64,000 nucleotides of DNA from CAZNKU01 sp045545235 (lineage in GTDB: Bacteria; Bacillota; Clostridia; Monoglobales; Firm-18). Positions within the stretch are counted from its first letter, which is position 1; every line of letters begins with the position of its first letter. A program made the translations under genes and the position numbers. The DNA is taken from the NCBI GenBank assembly GCA_045545235.1, contig JAZQAN010000017.1:1-64000 (forward strand), read 5' to 3'. Under the pieces are notes generated by a model. It was not told the origin of the DNA. It saw only the letters and a program-made list of their open reading frames with translations, and searched no databases. Positions 16,894 through 25,908 of this stretch are shown here, piece after piece.

Positions 16894-18282
16894 TTAATTA
16901 TTAACTTTATCATCAATAGCCTTAGCCGCCGCCTTACCTGCACCCATAGCAAGTATAACTGTTGCTGCACCTGTTACGGCATCACCGCCTGCATACACAT
17001 TTTCACGTGATGTAAGGCCTGTTTCTTCATCGGCAATAATACCGCCCCATTTTTGTGTATCAAGACCTGCAGTTGTAGACTTAATAAGTGGGTTAGGTGA
17101 TGTACCTATAGACATAATTACACAATCTACATCTATTGTAAATTCTGAATTTTCCTTTACAACAGGACGTCTTCTGCCTGATGCATCAGGTTCGCCAAGT
17201 TCCATTTCAACGCACTTAATGCCTGAAACAAAGCCGTCGTCATTGCCAAGAATTTCTGTTGGGTTTGTAAGAAGCTTAAAGATAATACCCTCTTCCTCTG
17301 CGTGTTCAACTTCTTCCGCACGTGCAGGAAGTTCGTCAGCACCTCTTCTGTAAACTATATAAACTTCTTCTGCCCCAAGTCGTTTTGCACTTCTTGCAGC
17401 ATCCATAGCAACATTACCGCCGCCTACAACCGCAACCTTTTTAGCTTTGTAAACAGGGGTTGAGCTACCTTCTTTATATGCTTTCATAAGGTTAACACGT
17501 GTTAAAAATTCGTTTGCAGAATATACGCCCTTTAAATTTTCACCGGGAATATTCATAAATCTCGGCAACCCTGCACCTGTACCTATGTAAACATATTCAA
17601 AACCGTATTCTTCCATAAGCTCGTCAATTGAAAGAACTTTACCGATAACCATATTAGTTTCAACCTTTACGCCCAAAGCTTTAAGGTTGTCAATTTCTTT
17701 TTGAACAATAGCCTTTGGCAATCTGAATTCAGGAATACCATAAACCAAAACACCGCCTGCTACATGGAATGCTTCAAAAACAGTTACATCATATCCCTTT
17801 TTAGCAAGGTCACCTGCACAGGTAAGACCCGATGGACCTGAACCTATAACTGCAACCTTATGTCCGTTTGAAGGAACTTTTTCGGGAGCAGCTGTAGCAT
17901 TTGCCATATGCCAGTCTGCCACAAATCTTTCAAGACGACCTATTGCAACAGGCTCGCCCTTTATTCCCCTTACGCATTTACCTTCACACTGTGATTCCTG
18001 TGGGCAAACACGGCCGCAAACTGCAGGCAGAGAGCTTGATTTTGTAATAATTTTATAAGCCGCTTCAAAGTCACCCTTTGCAACTTCCTGTATAAATGCA
18101 GGTATATCAATCTGTACAGGGCATCCCGTAACACATGGTTTATTTTTACAATTAAGGCATCTTTGAGCTTCATCAATTGCCTGTTCTTCAGTATAACCAA
18201 GAGCAACCTCAAGGAAGTTTTTATTTCTCACATCAGGTGCCTGAGAAGGCATCTCATTCTTTTTAAGTGACATATTAGGCAT
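16894..18282 (-). CDS. nfnB: NADH-dependent reduced ferredoxin:NADP+ oxidoreductase, subunit NfnB
   Basis: 462 residues, homologous to the glutamate synthase small subunit. N-terminal Fe-S domain CLNCKNKPCVTGCPVQIDIP, a second Cys group around CGRVCPQESQCEGKCVRG, FAD fold IGSGPSGLTCAGDLAKKGYD and NADP fold VGGGNVAMDAARSAKRLG followed by VYRRGADELPAR. With NfnA it forms the bifurcating complex exchanging electrons among NADH, ferredoxin and NADPH. ATG at 18282 follows AGGAGG; the longer frame overlaps nfnA by 56 bases and is rejected. It lies 1 base after the nfnA stop. A stand-alone glutamate synthase small subunit is the alternative, but the nfnA neighbour argues against it. Confidence 0.92.
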   Translation of the reverse strand: MPNMSLKKNEMPSQAPDVRNKNFLEVALGYTEEQAIDEAQRCLNCKNKPCVTGCPVQIDIPAFIQEVAKGDFEAAYKIITKSSSLPAVCGRVCPQESQCEGKCVRGIKGEPVAIGRLERFVADWHMANATAAPEKVPSNGHKVAVIGSGPSGLTCAGDLAKKGYDVTVFEAFHVAGGVLVYGIPEFRLPKAIVQKEIDNLKALGVKVETNMVIGKVLSIDELMEEYGFEYVYIGTGAGLPRFMNIPGENLKGVYSANEFLTRVNLMKAYKEGSSTPVYKAKKVAVVGGGNVAMDAARSAKRLGAEEVYIVYRRGADELPARAEEVEHAEEEGIIFKLLTNPTEILGNDDGFVSGIKCVEMELGEPDASGRRRPVVKENSEFTIDVDCVIMSIGTSPNPLIKSTTAGLDTQKWGGIIADEETGLTSRENVYAGGDAVTGAATVILAMGAGKAAAKAIDDKVNN

Positions 18283-18283
18283 A

Positions 18284-19126
18284 TTACTCAACCTCCTTTT
18301 TAAACAAATTGCAAGCTTCATCATGTGCGTGTCTTTCAAAATCTCTGTACATTGAGGAACGCTTCATTGCCTCGTCAAAATCTACAAGATGACCGTCAAA
18401 TTCAGGACCGTCAACGCAGGCAAATTTAACTTCGCCACCAACAGTAAGTCTGCATCCTCCGCACATACCTGTACCGTCAATCATAACAGGGTTCATACTT
18501 ACAACTGTTTTAATTCCATATTCCTTGGTAAGAAGGCATACAAATTTCATCATAATAACAGGACCTATAACAATAACCTCGTCATATTCATTGCCTGCTT
18601 CTATAAGTGTCTTAAGTGCATCTGTAACAAGCCCTTTTTCACCGTGGCTTCCGTCATCTGTCATCATACGAAGTTCACTGCTTACTGCCTTGAATTCATC
18701 TTCCAAAATAACAAGGTCTTTGTTTCTGAAACCTACTACGGAATGAACTTCACAACCAAGCTGGTGAAGTTTTTTTGCAACCGGGAATGCAATTGCACAA
18801 CCAACACCGCCGCCAACTACCGCAACCTTTTTAAGACCTTCGGTTTCTGTCTTTTTACCTAAAGGACCAACAAAGTCGCTTATGAATTCACCTTCGTTTT
18901 TATAATTTAGTTTTTCTGTTGTAGCACCAACAATCTGGAATATAATTGTTACTGTGCCTGCCTCACGGTCATAATCTGCAATGGTAAGAGGAATTCTTTC
19001 ACCATCTTCATCTACTCGTAAAATTATAAACTGACCGGGTTCAGCCTTTTTAGCAACCAATGGTGCTTCAATATCCATAAGTGTAACTGTTGGATTAAGC
19101 ACTTTTTTTCTTATAATTTTATACAC
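18284..19126 (-). CDS. nfnA: NADH-dependent reduced ferredoxin:NADP+ oxidoreductase, subunit NfnA
   Basis: 280 residues, the PyrK/ferredoxin-NADP reductase type. FAD domain with ERIPLTIADYDREAGTV, NAD-binding VAVVGGGVGCAIAFPVAKKL and a C-terminal [2Fe-2S] site GTGMCGGCRLTVGGEVKFAC with only three Cys; in characterised NfnA one ligand is an Asp, and an Asp precedes this segment. Start GTG at 19126 has AGGAGG at 7 nt, giving VYKIIRKKVLNP; the longer frame adds 12 residues upstream of the ribosome binding site. Immediately followed by nfnB. Confidence 0.92.
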   Translation of the reverse strand: MYKIIRKKVLNPTVTLMDIEAPLVAKKAEPGQFIILRVDEDGERIPLTIADYDREAGTVTIIFQIVGATTEKLNYKNEGEFISDFVGPLGKKTETEGLKKVAVVGGGVGCAIAFPVAKKLHQLGCEVHSVVGFRNKDLVILEDEFKAVSSELRMMTDDGSHGEKGLVTDALKTLIEAGNEYDEVIVIGPVIMMKFVCLLTKEYGIKTVVSMNPVMIDGTGMCGGCRLTVGGEVKFACVDGPEFDGHLVDFDEAMKRSSMYRDFERHAHDEACNLFKKEVE

Positions 19127-19188
19127 TGTTATTCCTCCTTGAAGGCTGTATTTTTTAAACACAACTTTCAGATTTTAATACAAATTAT

Positions 19189-19217
19189 ATTTTAACACAA
19201 AAAAGCTTTGGTTTCAA
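19189..19217 (-). promoter_or_regulatory. Promoter of nfnAB
   Basis: TTGAAA (19217-19212) and TAAAAT (19194-19189) on the minus strand, 17 nt apart, about 63 bases upstream of the nfnA start codon. Confidence 0.65.
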
Positions 19218-19242
19218 TGTTTTTTTATGATTTATTTATTGT

Positions 19243-20433
19243 TTAACAATTTATCACCGCAGTTTCGCCCAGATGATAATGTTTTCTCACACGTACAGAG
19301 TTATCACGAAGCCATCTGTTGAAATCGCAACCGCCTTCACCTAAGCACCATTGATAGGTTTGTCCCTCCAGTGTTCCCAAAAATCTCTTTTCAGAGGTGG
19401 ACCACAAGCAGATTTCAGGGTCTATATATTTATATAACCCTATATCGCCACCAATAAGGCCGTGGTGAGTAACCTGCAAAACATCACTTTTAAGGTAATC
19501 ACCATAAATGTATGCCATATGGCGGCACAAATACTGCATACAATCACCCAAAAACATTACTGTTTTCCCATCATTGAAATTTACCCTCCACGCCGCACTT
19601 ACATCATTTGCACTTGTATAGCTGTAGGGATAAATTGTGTCCGCAGTAAAAAGTATTTCTATTTGTGCACCCGGGAAATTATACACCTGCCCCGTATGCA
19701 GAGTATATACAATGCTATTGGGATAATAAGTTTTAATATTATTCTCCAATTCAACTATATCTTTTTTTATTTTCTGCGAATCAATATACAAAAATTTCAT
19801 TTTATCGCAATCAGGAAATTGATATGCAAAGGACGATATGTCAACACATCCGGCATATTCTTTTATAAAATCTGCAGCCAACACTATATGGTCGCAGTCA
19901 GGGTGAGTAAACATCCACATTACAACTTTTGGTTTTTCACAAGACTTGGTTTTACTCATTAAAAATTCGTAAAGTGCCTTTGTATCCTCATCGCAACACT
20001 TGTCACCGTCTATCAAGACAAAGCTTCCGTCCGCAAGTTGCAATATATAAACCATTCCCATTGAAAGTTTGCACTGAATAACCGACGGAGTTATAACATC
20101 ACTATCCGAAACATCAATTTTTCCAACAGAGGGAAGTGGTGCATTTTTTGTTGCAACTATATGCACAATCCCCAAGGATGCCATACCAAATACAAAAATC
20201 ACTTCTTCATCTTTTATATATGTATAAAACAAGTTTTTGTTATATGATTTTTCACTTCCTGCGGAAATTTCTCTTTCTTCATATTTTGTATATCCGTTTT
20301 CTTCAAGGTTTTTTGCATAATTACTGCATTCTTCCATATTAGTGTTGTGTATGCTTATCTGTATATGGCCGGAAATAATATCCGATGCAGGCAAAGTAAG
20401 CCCTGCAACAGTTTTATATTTTGGAATATTCAT
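19243..20433 (-). CDS. MBL-fold metallohydrolase (ComEC-like beta-lactamase domain) with novel N-terminus
   Basis: 396 residues. The C-terminal about 260 residues are a metallo-beta-lactamase fold: LADGSFVLIDGD, THPDCDHI (ComEC-like version of the HxHxDH site), VMFLGDC and DVLQVTHHGLIGGD. The N-terminal about 135 residues are not recognised and contain no signal peptide. The MBL domain hydrolyses phosphodiester- or ester-like bonds in related proteins; the substrate is unknown. It lies 4 bases after the formyl-THF cyclo-ligase gene and is the last gene of the unit beginning at 25818. RBS GGGAG. Confidence 0.8.
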   Translation of the reverse strand: MNIPKYKTVAGLTLPASDIISGHIQISIHNTNMEECSNYAKNLEENGYTKYEEREISAGSEKSYNKNLFYTYIKDEEVIFVFGMASLGIVHIVATKNAPLPSVGKIDVSDSDVITPSVIQCKLSMGMVYILQLADGSFVLIDGDKCCDEDTKALYEFLMSKTKSCEKPKVVMWMFTHPDCDHIVLAADFIKEYAGCVDISSFAYQFPDCDKMKFLYIDSQKIKKDIVELENNIKTYYPNSIVYTLHTGQVYNFPGAQIEILFTADTIYPYSYTSANDVSAAWRVNFNDGKTVMFLGDCMQYLCRHMAYIYGDYLKSDVLQVTHHGLIGGDIGLYKYIDPEICLWSTSEKRFLGTLEGQTYQWCLGEGGCDFNRWLRDNSVRVRKHYHLGETAVINC

Positions 20434-20437
20434 AATA

Positions 20438-20992
20438 TCACTCCCTGAATTTTATTCCCGATTCAGTAATTATATAGTCCATTTTAATGTCCAATTCTTC
20501 CGCCGGAATATTATCGCAAAGCTGAAAATCATAGCAAAATCCAACCTTTATACCATTGGTTTTTACAAGCAGTTTGTCATAACACCCTTTGCCGAATCCT
20601 ATGCGATTACCCTTTTTATCAAAAGCAATTCCCGGAACGATTATAACATCAAAATCCCGGGGCTTTGCAACCACCTTCACAGCAGGCTCCCGTACGGAAA
20701 AACCGCCCTTTGAAAACTTCGTTTGTGCCGTTGCATAGCAAGGGGTTATATCCCCGCTTGCCTCATCTGTAACGGGAAATGCAACTTTTTTACCATCCGT
20801 AAATGCACGGTTTATAATATCTGTGGTATCCGTTTCATTTCCCAAAGGCATATAAAGCATTATAGCTTTTGCATTTTTATAAAAATCACTTTCCAGAAAA
20901 CATTTGCAGGCTTTGGAACTTTTCGAAACAACTTCGGATTTTTCCATAGTCTTTCGTTTTAACTTAAATTTCTTTCGAATTTCATTTTTCAT
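20438..20992 (-). CDS. 5-formyltetrahydrofolate cyclo-ligase
   Basis: 184 residues, the usual length for the MTHFS/YgfA family. Converts 5-formyl-THF with ATP to 5,10-methenyl-THF, a salvage step in folate metabolism. Landmarks: N-terminal KNEIRKKFKLKRKTM, the MLYMPLGNETDT segment, and the C-terminal IVPGIAFDKKGNRIGFGKGCYDKLL signature. ATG at 20992 is preceded by GAGG at 9 nt; the TTG at 21007 is rejected. It overlaps the upstream CocE-type hydrolase gene by 11 bases. Its presence in a carbohydrate-like unit seems fortuitous. Confidence 0.93.
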   Translation of the reverse strand: MKNEIRKKFKLKRKTMEKSEVVSKSSKACKCFLESDFYKNAKAIMLYMPLGNETDTTDIINRAFTDGKKVAFPVTDEASGDITPCYATAQTKFSKGGFSVREPAVKVVAKPRDFDVIIVPGIAFDKKGNRIGFGKGCYDKLLVKTNGIKVGFCYDFQLCDNIPAEELDIKMDYIITESGIKFRE

Positions 20993-22568
20993 TAACATCA
21001 TCCTCAACAGGCAATGTCAGGAATGAATCCTGCAAAAAGACCTTATTGTTTGCAACCCTTGCAGTTGTATGTTCGCTGTAAAGGCCCTTATTGTTGGTAT
21101 GGCGCACATAGTGTTCATTATCGGCAGATGCAATATCAATCCTTAGTCTTTCGCCCTTCTTCACAGAAAAAGCGTGAGGGTCAAAATTAAAACCAAGTTC
21201 AACCTTTGTATCGGGAGTATATTCTCCAAGTTGATAGCAAAGAGAAGTAATGTCATCACGAAGACCATAGTCACCTCTGTCTTTTTCTATGCTTACTCTT
21301 ATGTAAAAGCATGTATCTTCACAGTCTGACATAACAGAAAGCTTTGCAGACATTTTGCCTTTTACAAAAGTATCTTTTTCAAAAGGCTCTGTATAAACAG
21401 ATATAATGTCGTGGCGCAAATTTGCTTCATCCTGAAAAACACTGCCTCCGAATGAACGGGAAAGTCCGCCCTTAAAAGCCGGAGCATCATAGGGATTATA
21501 TACATAGGAAACCTCACTATCCCCAAGTTTTATGTTCAGTTTGCTGTTGGCTTCACACTTTTCTTCCGTACACCATTTTTCATCAAACAGTCTGTAATAT
21601 GTAATTTGACCTTTTTCAAAAGGTGATTTGACATTTTTATTTCTGATGTGGTCAAGCCACTCTATTTCATAAAAATCACCGAATTTTTCCACTCTTCTGC
21701 CATCTTCAAATACCCATGAATTTTCGGAATCACATCTGTCTCCGTGGTCATAAGGAGAAACAACAAGTGCGGATTGCTTTTTTGTTTTCTCATTCAATTT
21801 ATTCCACATTTCAAATATTCCGCCACTGTATATATCATTAAATGCTGTGGTAAAAAGAATGGGAAAATCAACATTATCCGTTGCTCCGCGTGTTTCAACT
21901 CCCCCAAGAGGTGTGTTCCAGAATTCGTCCTCAGGTCCCGGTGATTTAAGTACCATATCAAAATCCTTTACAGGCTCACCAAAAACAACCCTTGTAAAAT
22001 CCTTTAAAGGTAATAAATCAAAGGTTTTGGGTGTATAATTCTTTTTCATATGAGATTTTGGCTTGTACATTTTAACATACCAATTGCCGTGAAGTCCCGA
22101 CTTTAAAAAGCCGTTACAGTAACATATATTGTATCTTTCACTATCCTGTACATTAAAGATTGCACCCTTGATATCATCGGCATAGGGTGCCACGGTGTAG
22201 TGGACGGATGTAAGATAGCTTCCTCCTTTAAGGAAAATTTCACCGTTATAAAAGTCCTGCTTTCTTATCCAATCCAGAAGATTAAGTCCGTCGGTACGCT
22301 CATAAATGTATGGTATGAAATCTCCATCACTTTTCCCCGTTCCGCGACAATGCTGATAAACAATTAAATATCCGTGTTTCAACCACTCTTCAAATTCTGT
22401 TACATATTCCTTTAATACATCTTCCTCATCCGTTTCCTCATATTTATTAACATAGGGACTGCGCATAACAATTATGGGGAATTTTCCTGATTTTTCAGGC
22501 TTTAACACCATAGTAAACAGTTTGTTTCCCTCTGATTCAAGATAAGTGTACTCTGATATATAATTCAT
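20982..22568 (-). CDS. CocE/NonD-family hydrolase (S15 peptidase-like)
   Basis: 528 residues. N-terminal alpha/beta-hydrolase domain: the oxyanion-area QHCRGTGKSDG (about 72-82) and the nucleophile elbow GGSYLT (about 115-120), with Asp and His candidates in SPYDHGDRCD (about 269-278). The C-terminal half is a jelly-roll beta domain characteristic of X-Pro dipeptidyl-peptidase C-terminal family members (FDPHAFSVKKGERLRIDIA). It could cleave ester or amide bonds; no signal peptide, so cytoplasmic. Starts 1 base after the upstream 1082-residue protein and overlaps the next gene, so it is tightly co-translated. Confidence 0.87.
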   Translation of the reverse strand: MNYISEYTYLESEGNKLFTMVLKPEKSGKFPIIVMRSPYVNKYEETDEEDVLKEYVTEFEEWLKHGYLIVYQHCRGTGKSDGDFIPYIYERTDGLNLLDWIRKQDFYNGEIFLKGGSYLTSVHYTVAPYADDIKGAIFNVQDSERYNICYCNGFLKSGLHGNWYVKMYKPKSHMKKNYTPKTFDLLPLKDFTRVVFGEPVKDFDMVLKSPGPEDEFWNTPLGGVETRGATDNVDFPILFTTAFNDIYSGGIFEMWNKLNEKTKKQSALVVSPYDHGDRCDSENSWVFEDGRRVEKFGDFYEIEWLDHIRNKNVKSPFEKGQITYYRLFDEKWCTEEKCEANSKLNIKLGDSEVSYVYNPYDAPAFKGGLSRSFGGSVFQDEANLRHDIISVYTEPFEKDTFVKGKMSAKLSVMSDCEDTCFYIRVSIEKDRGDYGLRDDITSLCYQLGEYTPDTKVELGFNFDPHAFSVKKGERLRIDIASADNEHYVRHTNNKGLYSEHTTARVANNKVFLQDSFLTLPVEDDVNEK

Positions 22569-22569
22569 A

Positions 22570-25500
22570 TTACAGCATTTCCTTTTTTACAAAATTCTCG
22601 GTAAAATCAATATTCAAAGTCTTAATGTTTCCATTACTTGCAACATTGAATTTTTGAACACCATATCCTTGTGCAGTAAAACTATTACCATCCAGAGATA
22701 ACACTTCAAAACAGTCACATTCAGGCCAAACTGCAATTTTGCCATCTGTTACAACCTTTACAATATCACCGAAGCTCATACTTATAGTATAAGTCTTTCC
22801 ATCAATAATCATTTCGGCACAACGTTTATCTTCACTGTCATTATACCAGTCCACTGCGGTGAAATAATAGTGTCTTGTACCGTCTGCCTGTTTAAATACT
22901 GTATATTCTACATCCACACCGCATTTAACCCTGATATTTTCTTTTTCAATAATATCACGGCAAACAGTTTCAACTGTATTCTTATAAATATCAAATACCG
23001 CTTCATTACCGGGATAGTACAAACTGTTAACAAAAACAAACTTGCCTTCACCATAAGGAATATAGCAAATAAAAGGAGTTCCTTCGTCGGTAGTTTTTGC
23101 AACTTCACAATCAACGATATTTTTGCATACTATGATTTTTTTACCATCTACAGCATTCTCCTCAAATACAGGTTTACCCTTACAAATTGCAGAAACAATA
23201 TTATGTTCAATGATATTGTGATTATGTTTTTCAATATCATTTTTAAGGGTTGTGTCGGAAAAATGAGGCCATGCACATATAAGAGTACCACCATTATTAA
23301 CATAGTCAGAAACTCTGTCAATGTCAGCTTTTTCCGCCTTGTTGTAACCTGCAAAAACAAGTACCCCGTATTTTGACAAATCGCCATGTTCAACAGGTAC
23401 AACATCAACATTACCCATAGGTGTACCGCTGAAAAGTCCTATTGGCTTGTTATTACCCTCGGGAACACACATAAACTTTCCACAGCCATTCGTGTTTATT
23501 GCGTTAAGTGGGTAGAATGATTTTAGCAGTTTCCACGAATCTGCTTCCTCACCATTCTGAATAGCAGGCATACCCCATGTGTTTGAGCTGCCGAAGCCAT
23601 TCCAACCGTCATATCTTCCGTGTAGAAATGCTATCGGGGTATAAAATTCACCTGTTCGTGAATGAGTTCTTTTGAATTTATTGAACTTTCTTGCCTGCTG
23701 ACGATGTCTTTCGCAAACATCGGATACACGATTAAAATAGTCATACATCGACTCTATAAACCACAAGCCTTCTTCTGTATTTAAATCTGTTACCCCATGC
23801 ATATATGGAACATAAAGTGAAAGCAAATATCTTCTGTATCTTTGTTCTGTATCATGAGGGTAATTGCCCCATTGCAACGCAAGATGAACACCTGTTTTTT
23901 CTATACCATAGGCATTTGATGCACCACGCATAAATGCAAGCGGTATTTCAGTTGCACCATCCATTGTTTCCATACCTGTCCATTTAAATCCATTCTGGTA
24001 AAAATATTTAAACATAACGGATGGACCTGTATGACGTATAAAATTATCTTTGTTCAGGTTTTTAAGTTCATTTGCAGCCAGATTATGAGCCTCTTCCATA
24101 TCGGCATTTATAACCTTGTTTCTGCGATATGAATATCCACATTCACCATAAGCAATGTTAAATGGTCTGTATGCCCCCTCTACAGTTTCAGGATATTCTC
24201 TGCCAAGACGTGCCGCAAGGTCGAAAAATTCTTCCAAAGGTGTCTGGATTTCTCTGGGATTTTCACCCCAGTAGAAAAGCTGACCATCACGCTCATGAAG
24301 CTGACGTCCCATAAAATTGTCACCCTCAAGCATTTTCTCTGTGGGGTTGGTTGCAATGCCCGAAATGTCGCGACCATCTGAAATGTGAACATACAAAAGT
24401 CCAAGCTTTTCACAAAGCTTTGTAAAGAGCTCCCACACCCCGGAATTTACAAAGCGTTGTCCACCCCATCTATAAACCTGGCGTATGGTTACAAAGTCAC
24501 CGATGTCATTGGCAACATACCACTTTATGTAATCACATACAGCCTCTACATCGTCAACATTTACATATATCATATCACCTGTGCCGGATATTACATTATC
24601 AGCTTCTTTTTTAATACAACGTGAAATTTTATAATTCTTTTTAAGTCCATTATACTCAAAAGAAAATTCAAGATTATTTTCCTCTTTCAATGGTTTCAAA
24701 GAATATACGATAAGTTTAAAATCCTCAAATTTTGTAACATCATTAAGTGAAAAATCTTCACTTTCAAATACAGGTTCAACGTCTGCTGACGAAATTTCCA
24801 TAAGAAGCTTAACATCCTTACCTGCCAAAAATTCTTCAGGACATCTTACTACTGTAAAGTCCGCATTTTCCTTTTCAAGAAGAAGAACCTCGTCTATAAG
24901 CATAGGTATAGGGTCAATATAATCTGCCTTATATTTTAATGAAACTATATTTTCTCCATCTTTAAAGCACCCAACAGGCAATTCTATCTCAATTGGTGAA
25001 AAACGATGAATTTTCAAAAATACTTCGTCATCAAAAACAACATTGCCGTTGACAGCTATCTCAAAACCGGGCCATTCCTTTTTAGCAAGGTTTTGTCCCA
25101 ACCATCCAAAACGTTCCAGCCCTATATTTGCCTTTTCAAATTCAGGAAGCATATTTCTTCCGTCGCAGTCAACAAGGAATGGACTTTCAAAATAAATGTT
25201 ACCTGAATATTTTTCACCCTCTATTGTAAAAATTACACAGGCTGTTTTTTCTTCATTTAACGTAAGTTCTCTACTGATTACGGTATATGGGTAACTTCCC
25301 TCCGAAACCTCCATAATATAAGTTTCATCAGGCTGGGCTATTGTATTGTGTGGGTCTACACCCTCTTTTACATACCACACATCTGCCCTGATATGAAGAT
25401 AACCATCTTCTTCAATCTTAAGATTTTCAGCCTTTGCACTTACACCAATGCTCCAGCTTTCAGTATATGGTACAAATCTGTTATAGGCATACAAACCATA

Positions 25501-25818
25501 TGTAAGAGGTTGCCACATAACCTTTTTTAGAATTCTCTTCGCAAACGGAAGAGGCTTTTTACATGATAAATCAAGGCAATATCTGTTTTTTTCTGCCTTT
25601 TCAAAATTAAGGGAATCATCTATAAGCATATACAAAAGTTCTGCCCCTGATTCGTTTTTCAAAGTCGCACAAGATGAATCCTCACAGTTAAAAAACAATC
25701 TGTGCTTTCCGTCTATATCAATATTTTTGCTGTCAATACTATAGCTAACACTCTGTCCGTTACGGAGTATCAAATTATCCTTTTCGGTTTTCAACGCAAT
25801 TTTTTTTGTATACATCAT
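22570..25818 (-). CDS. Large putative glycosidase of unrecognised family
   Basis: 1082 residues, no signal peptide, no family I can name with certainty. Residues about 1-400 look like beta-sandwich modules. Residues about 410-780 look like a catalytic (beta/alpha) barrel with acid-rich candidates AYGECGYSYRRN, WTGMETMDGATEIP and LNTEEGLW, and a run of conserved-looking aromatic residues (LQWGNYPHDTEQRY). Residues about 800-960 resemble a class I amidotransferase-like fold (YGVLVFAGYNKAEKADIDRVSDYVNNGGTLICAW), as in the trimerisation domains of GH42-type enzymes. The C-terminus is a small beta domain. It is first in a four-gene unit with a CocE-type hydrolase. The glycosidase role is inference from architecture. 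Confidence 0.65.
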   Translation of the reverse strand: MMYTKKIALKTEKDNLILRNGQSVSYSIDSKNIDIDGKHRLFFNCEDSSCATLKNESGAELLYMLIDDSLNFEKAEKNRYCLDLSCKKPLPFAKRILKKVMWQPLTYGLYAYNRFVPYTESWSIGVSAKAENLKIEEDGYLHIRADVWYVKEGVDPHNTIAQPDETYIMEVSEGSYPYTVISRELTLNEEKTACVIFTIEGEKYSGNIYFESPFLVDCDGRNMLPEFEKANIGLERFGWLGQNLAKKEWPGFEIAVNGNVVFDDEVFLKIHRFSPIEIELPVGCFKDGENIVSLKYKADYIDPIPMLIDEVLLLEKENADFTVVRCPEEFLAGKDVKLLMEISSADVEPVFESEDFSLNDVTKFEDFKLIVYSLKPLKEENNLEFSFEYNGLKKNYKISRCIKKEADNVISGTGDMIYVNVDDVEAVCDYIKWYVANDIGDFVTIRQVYRWGGQRFVNSGVWELFTKLCEKLGLLYVHISDGRDISGIATNPTEKMLEGDNFMGRQLHERDGQLFYWGENPREIQTPLEEFFDLAARLGREYPETVEGAYRPFNIAYGECGYSYRRNKVINADMEEAHNLAANELKNLNKDNFIRHTGPSVMFKYFYQNGFKWTGMETMDGATEIPLAFMRGASNAYGIEKTGVHLALQWGNYPHDTEQRYRRYLLSLYVPYMHGVTDLNTEEGLWFIESMYDYFNRVSDVCERHRQQARKFNKFKRTHSRTGEFYTPIAFLHGRYDGWNGFGSSNTWGMPAIQNGEEADSWKLLKSFYPLNAINTNGCGKFMCVPEGNNKPIGLFSGTPMGNVDVVPVEHGDLSKYGVLVFAGYNKAEKADIDRVSDYVNNGGTLICAWPHFSDTTLKNDIEKHNHNIIEHNIVSAICKGKPVFEENAVDGKKIIVCKNIVDCEVAKTTDEGTPFICYIPYGEGKFVFVNSLYYPGNEAVFDIYKNTVETVCRDIIEKENIRVKCGVDVEYTVFKQADGTRHYYFTAVDWYNDSEDKRCAEMIIDGKTYTISMSFGDIVKVVTDGKIAVWPECDCFEVLSLDGNSFTAQGYGVQKFNVASNGNIKTLNIDFTENFVKKEML

Positions 25819-25908
25819 TTTAAATCCCCTTTAATTAAAATCAACAGTTACAATATTATTAATATTAAGTTCTGCTAACCTCTTCATCATTTAAAAGTTT
25901 GCAACTCA

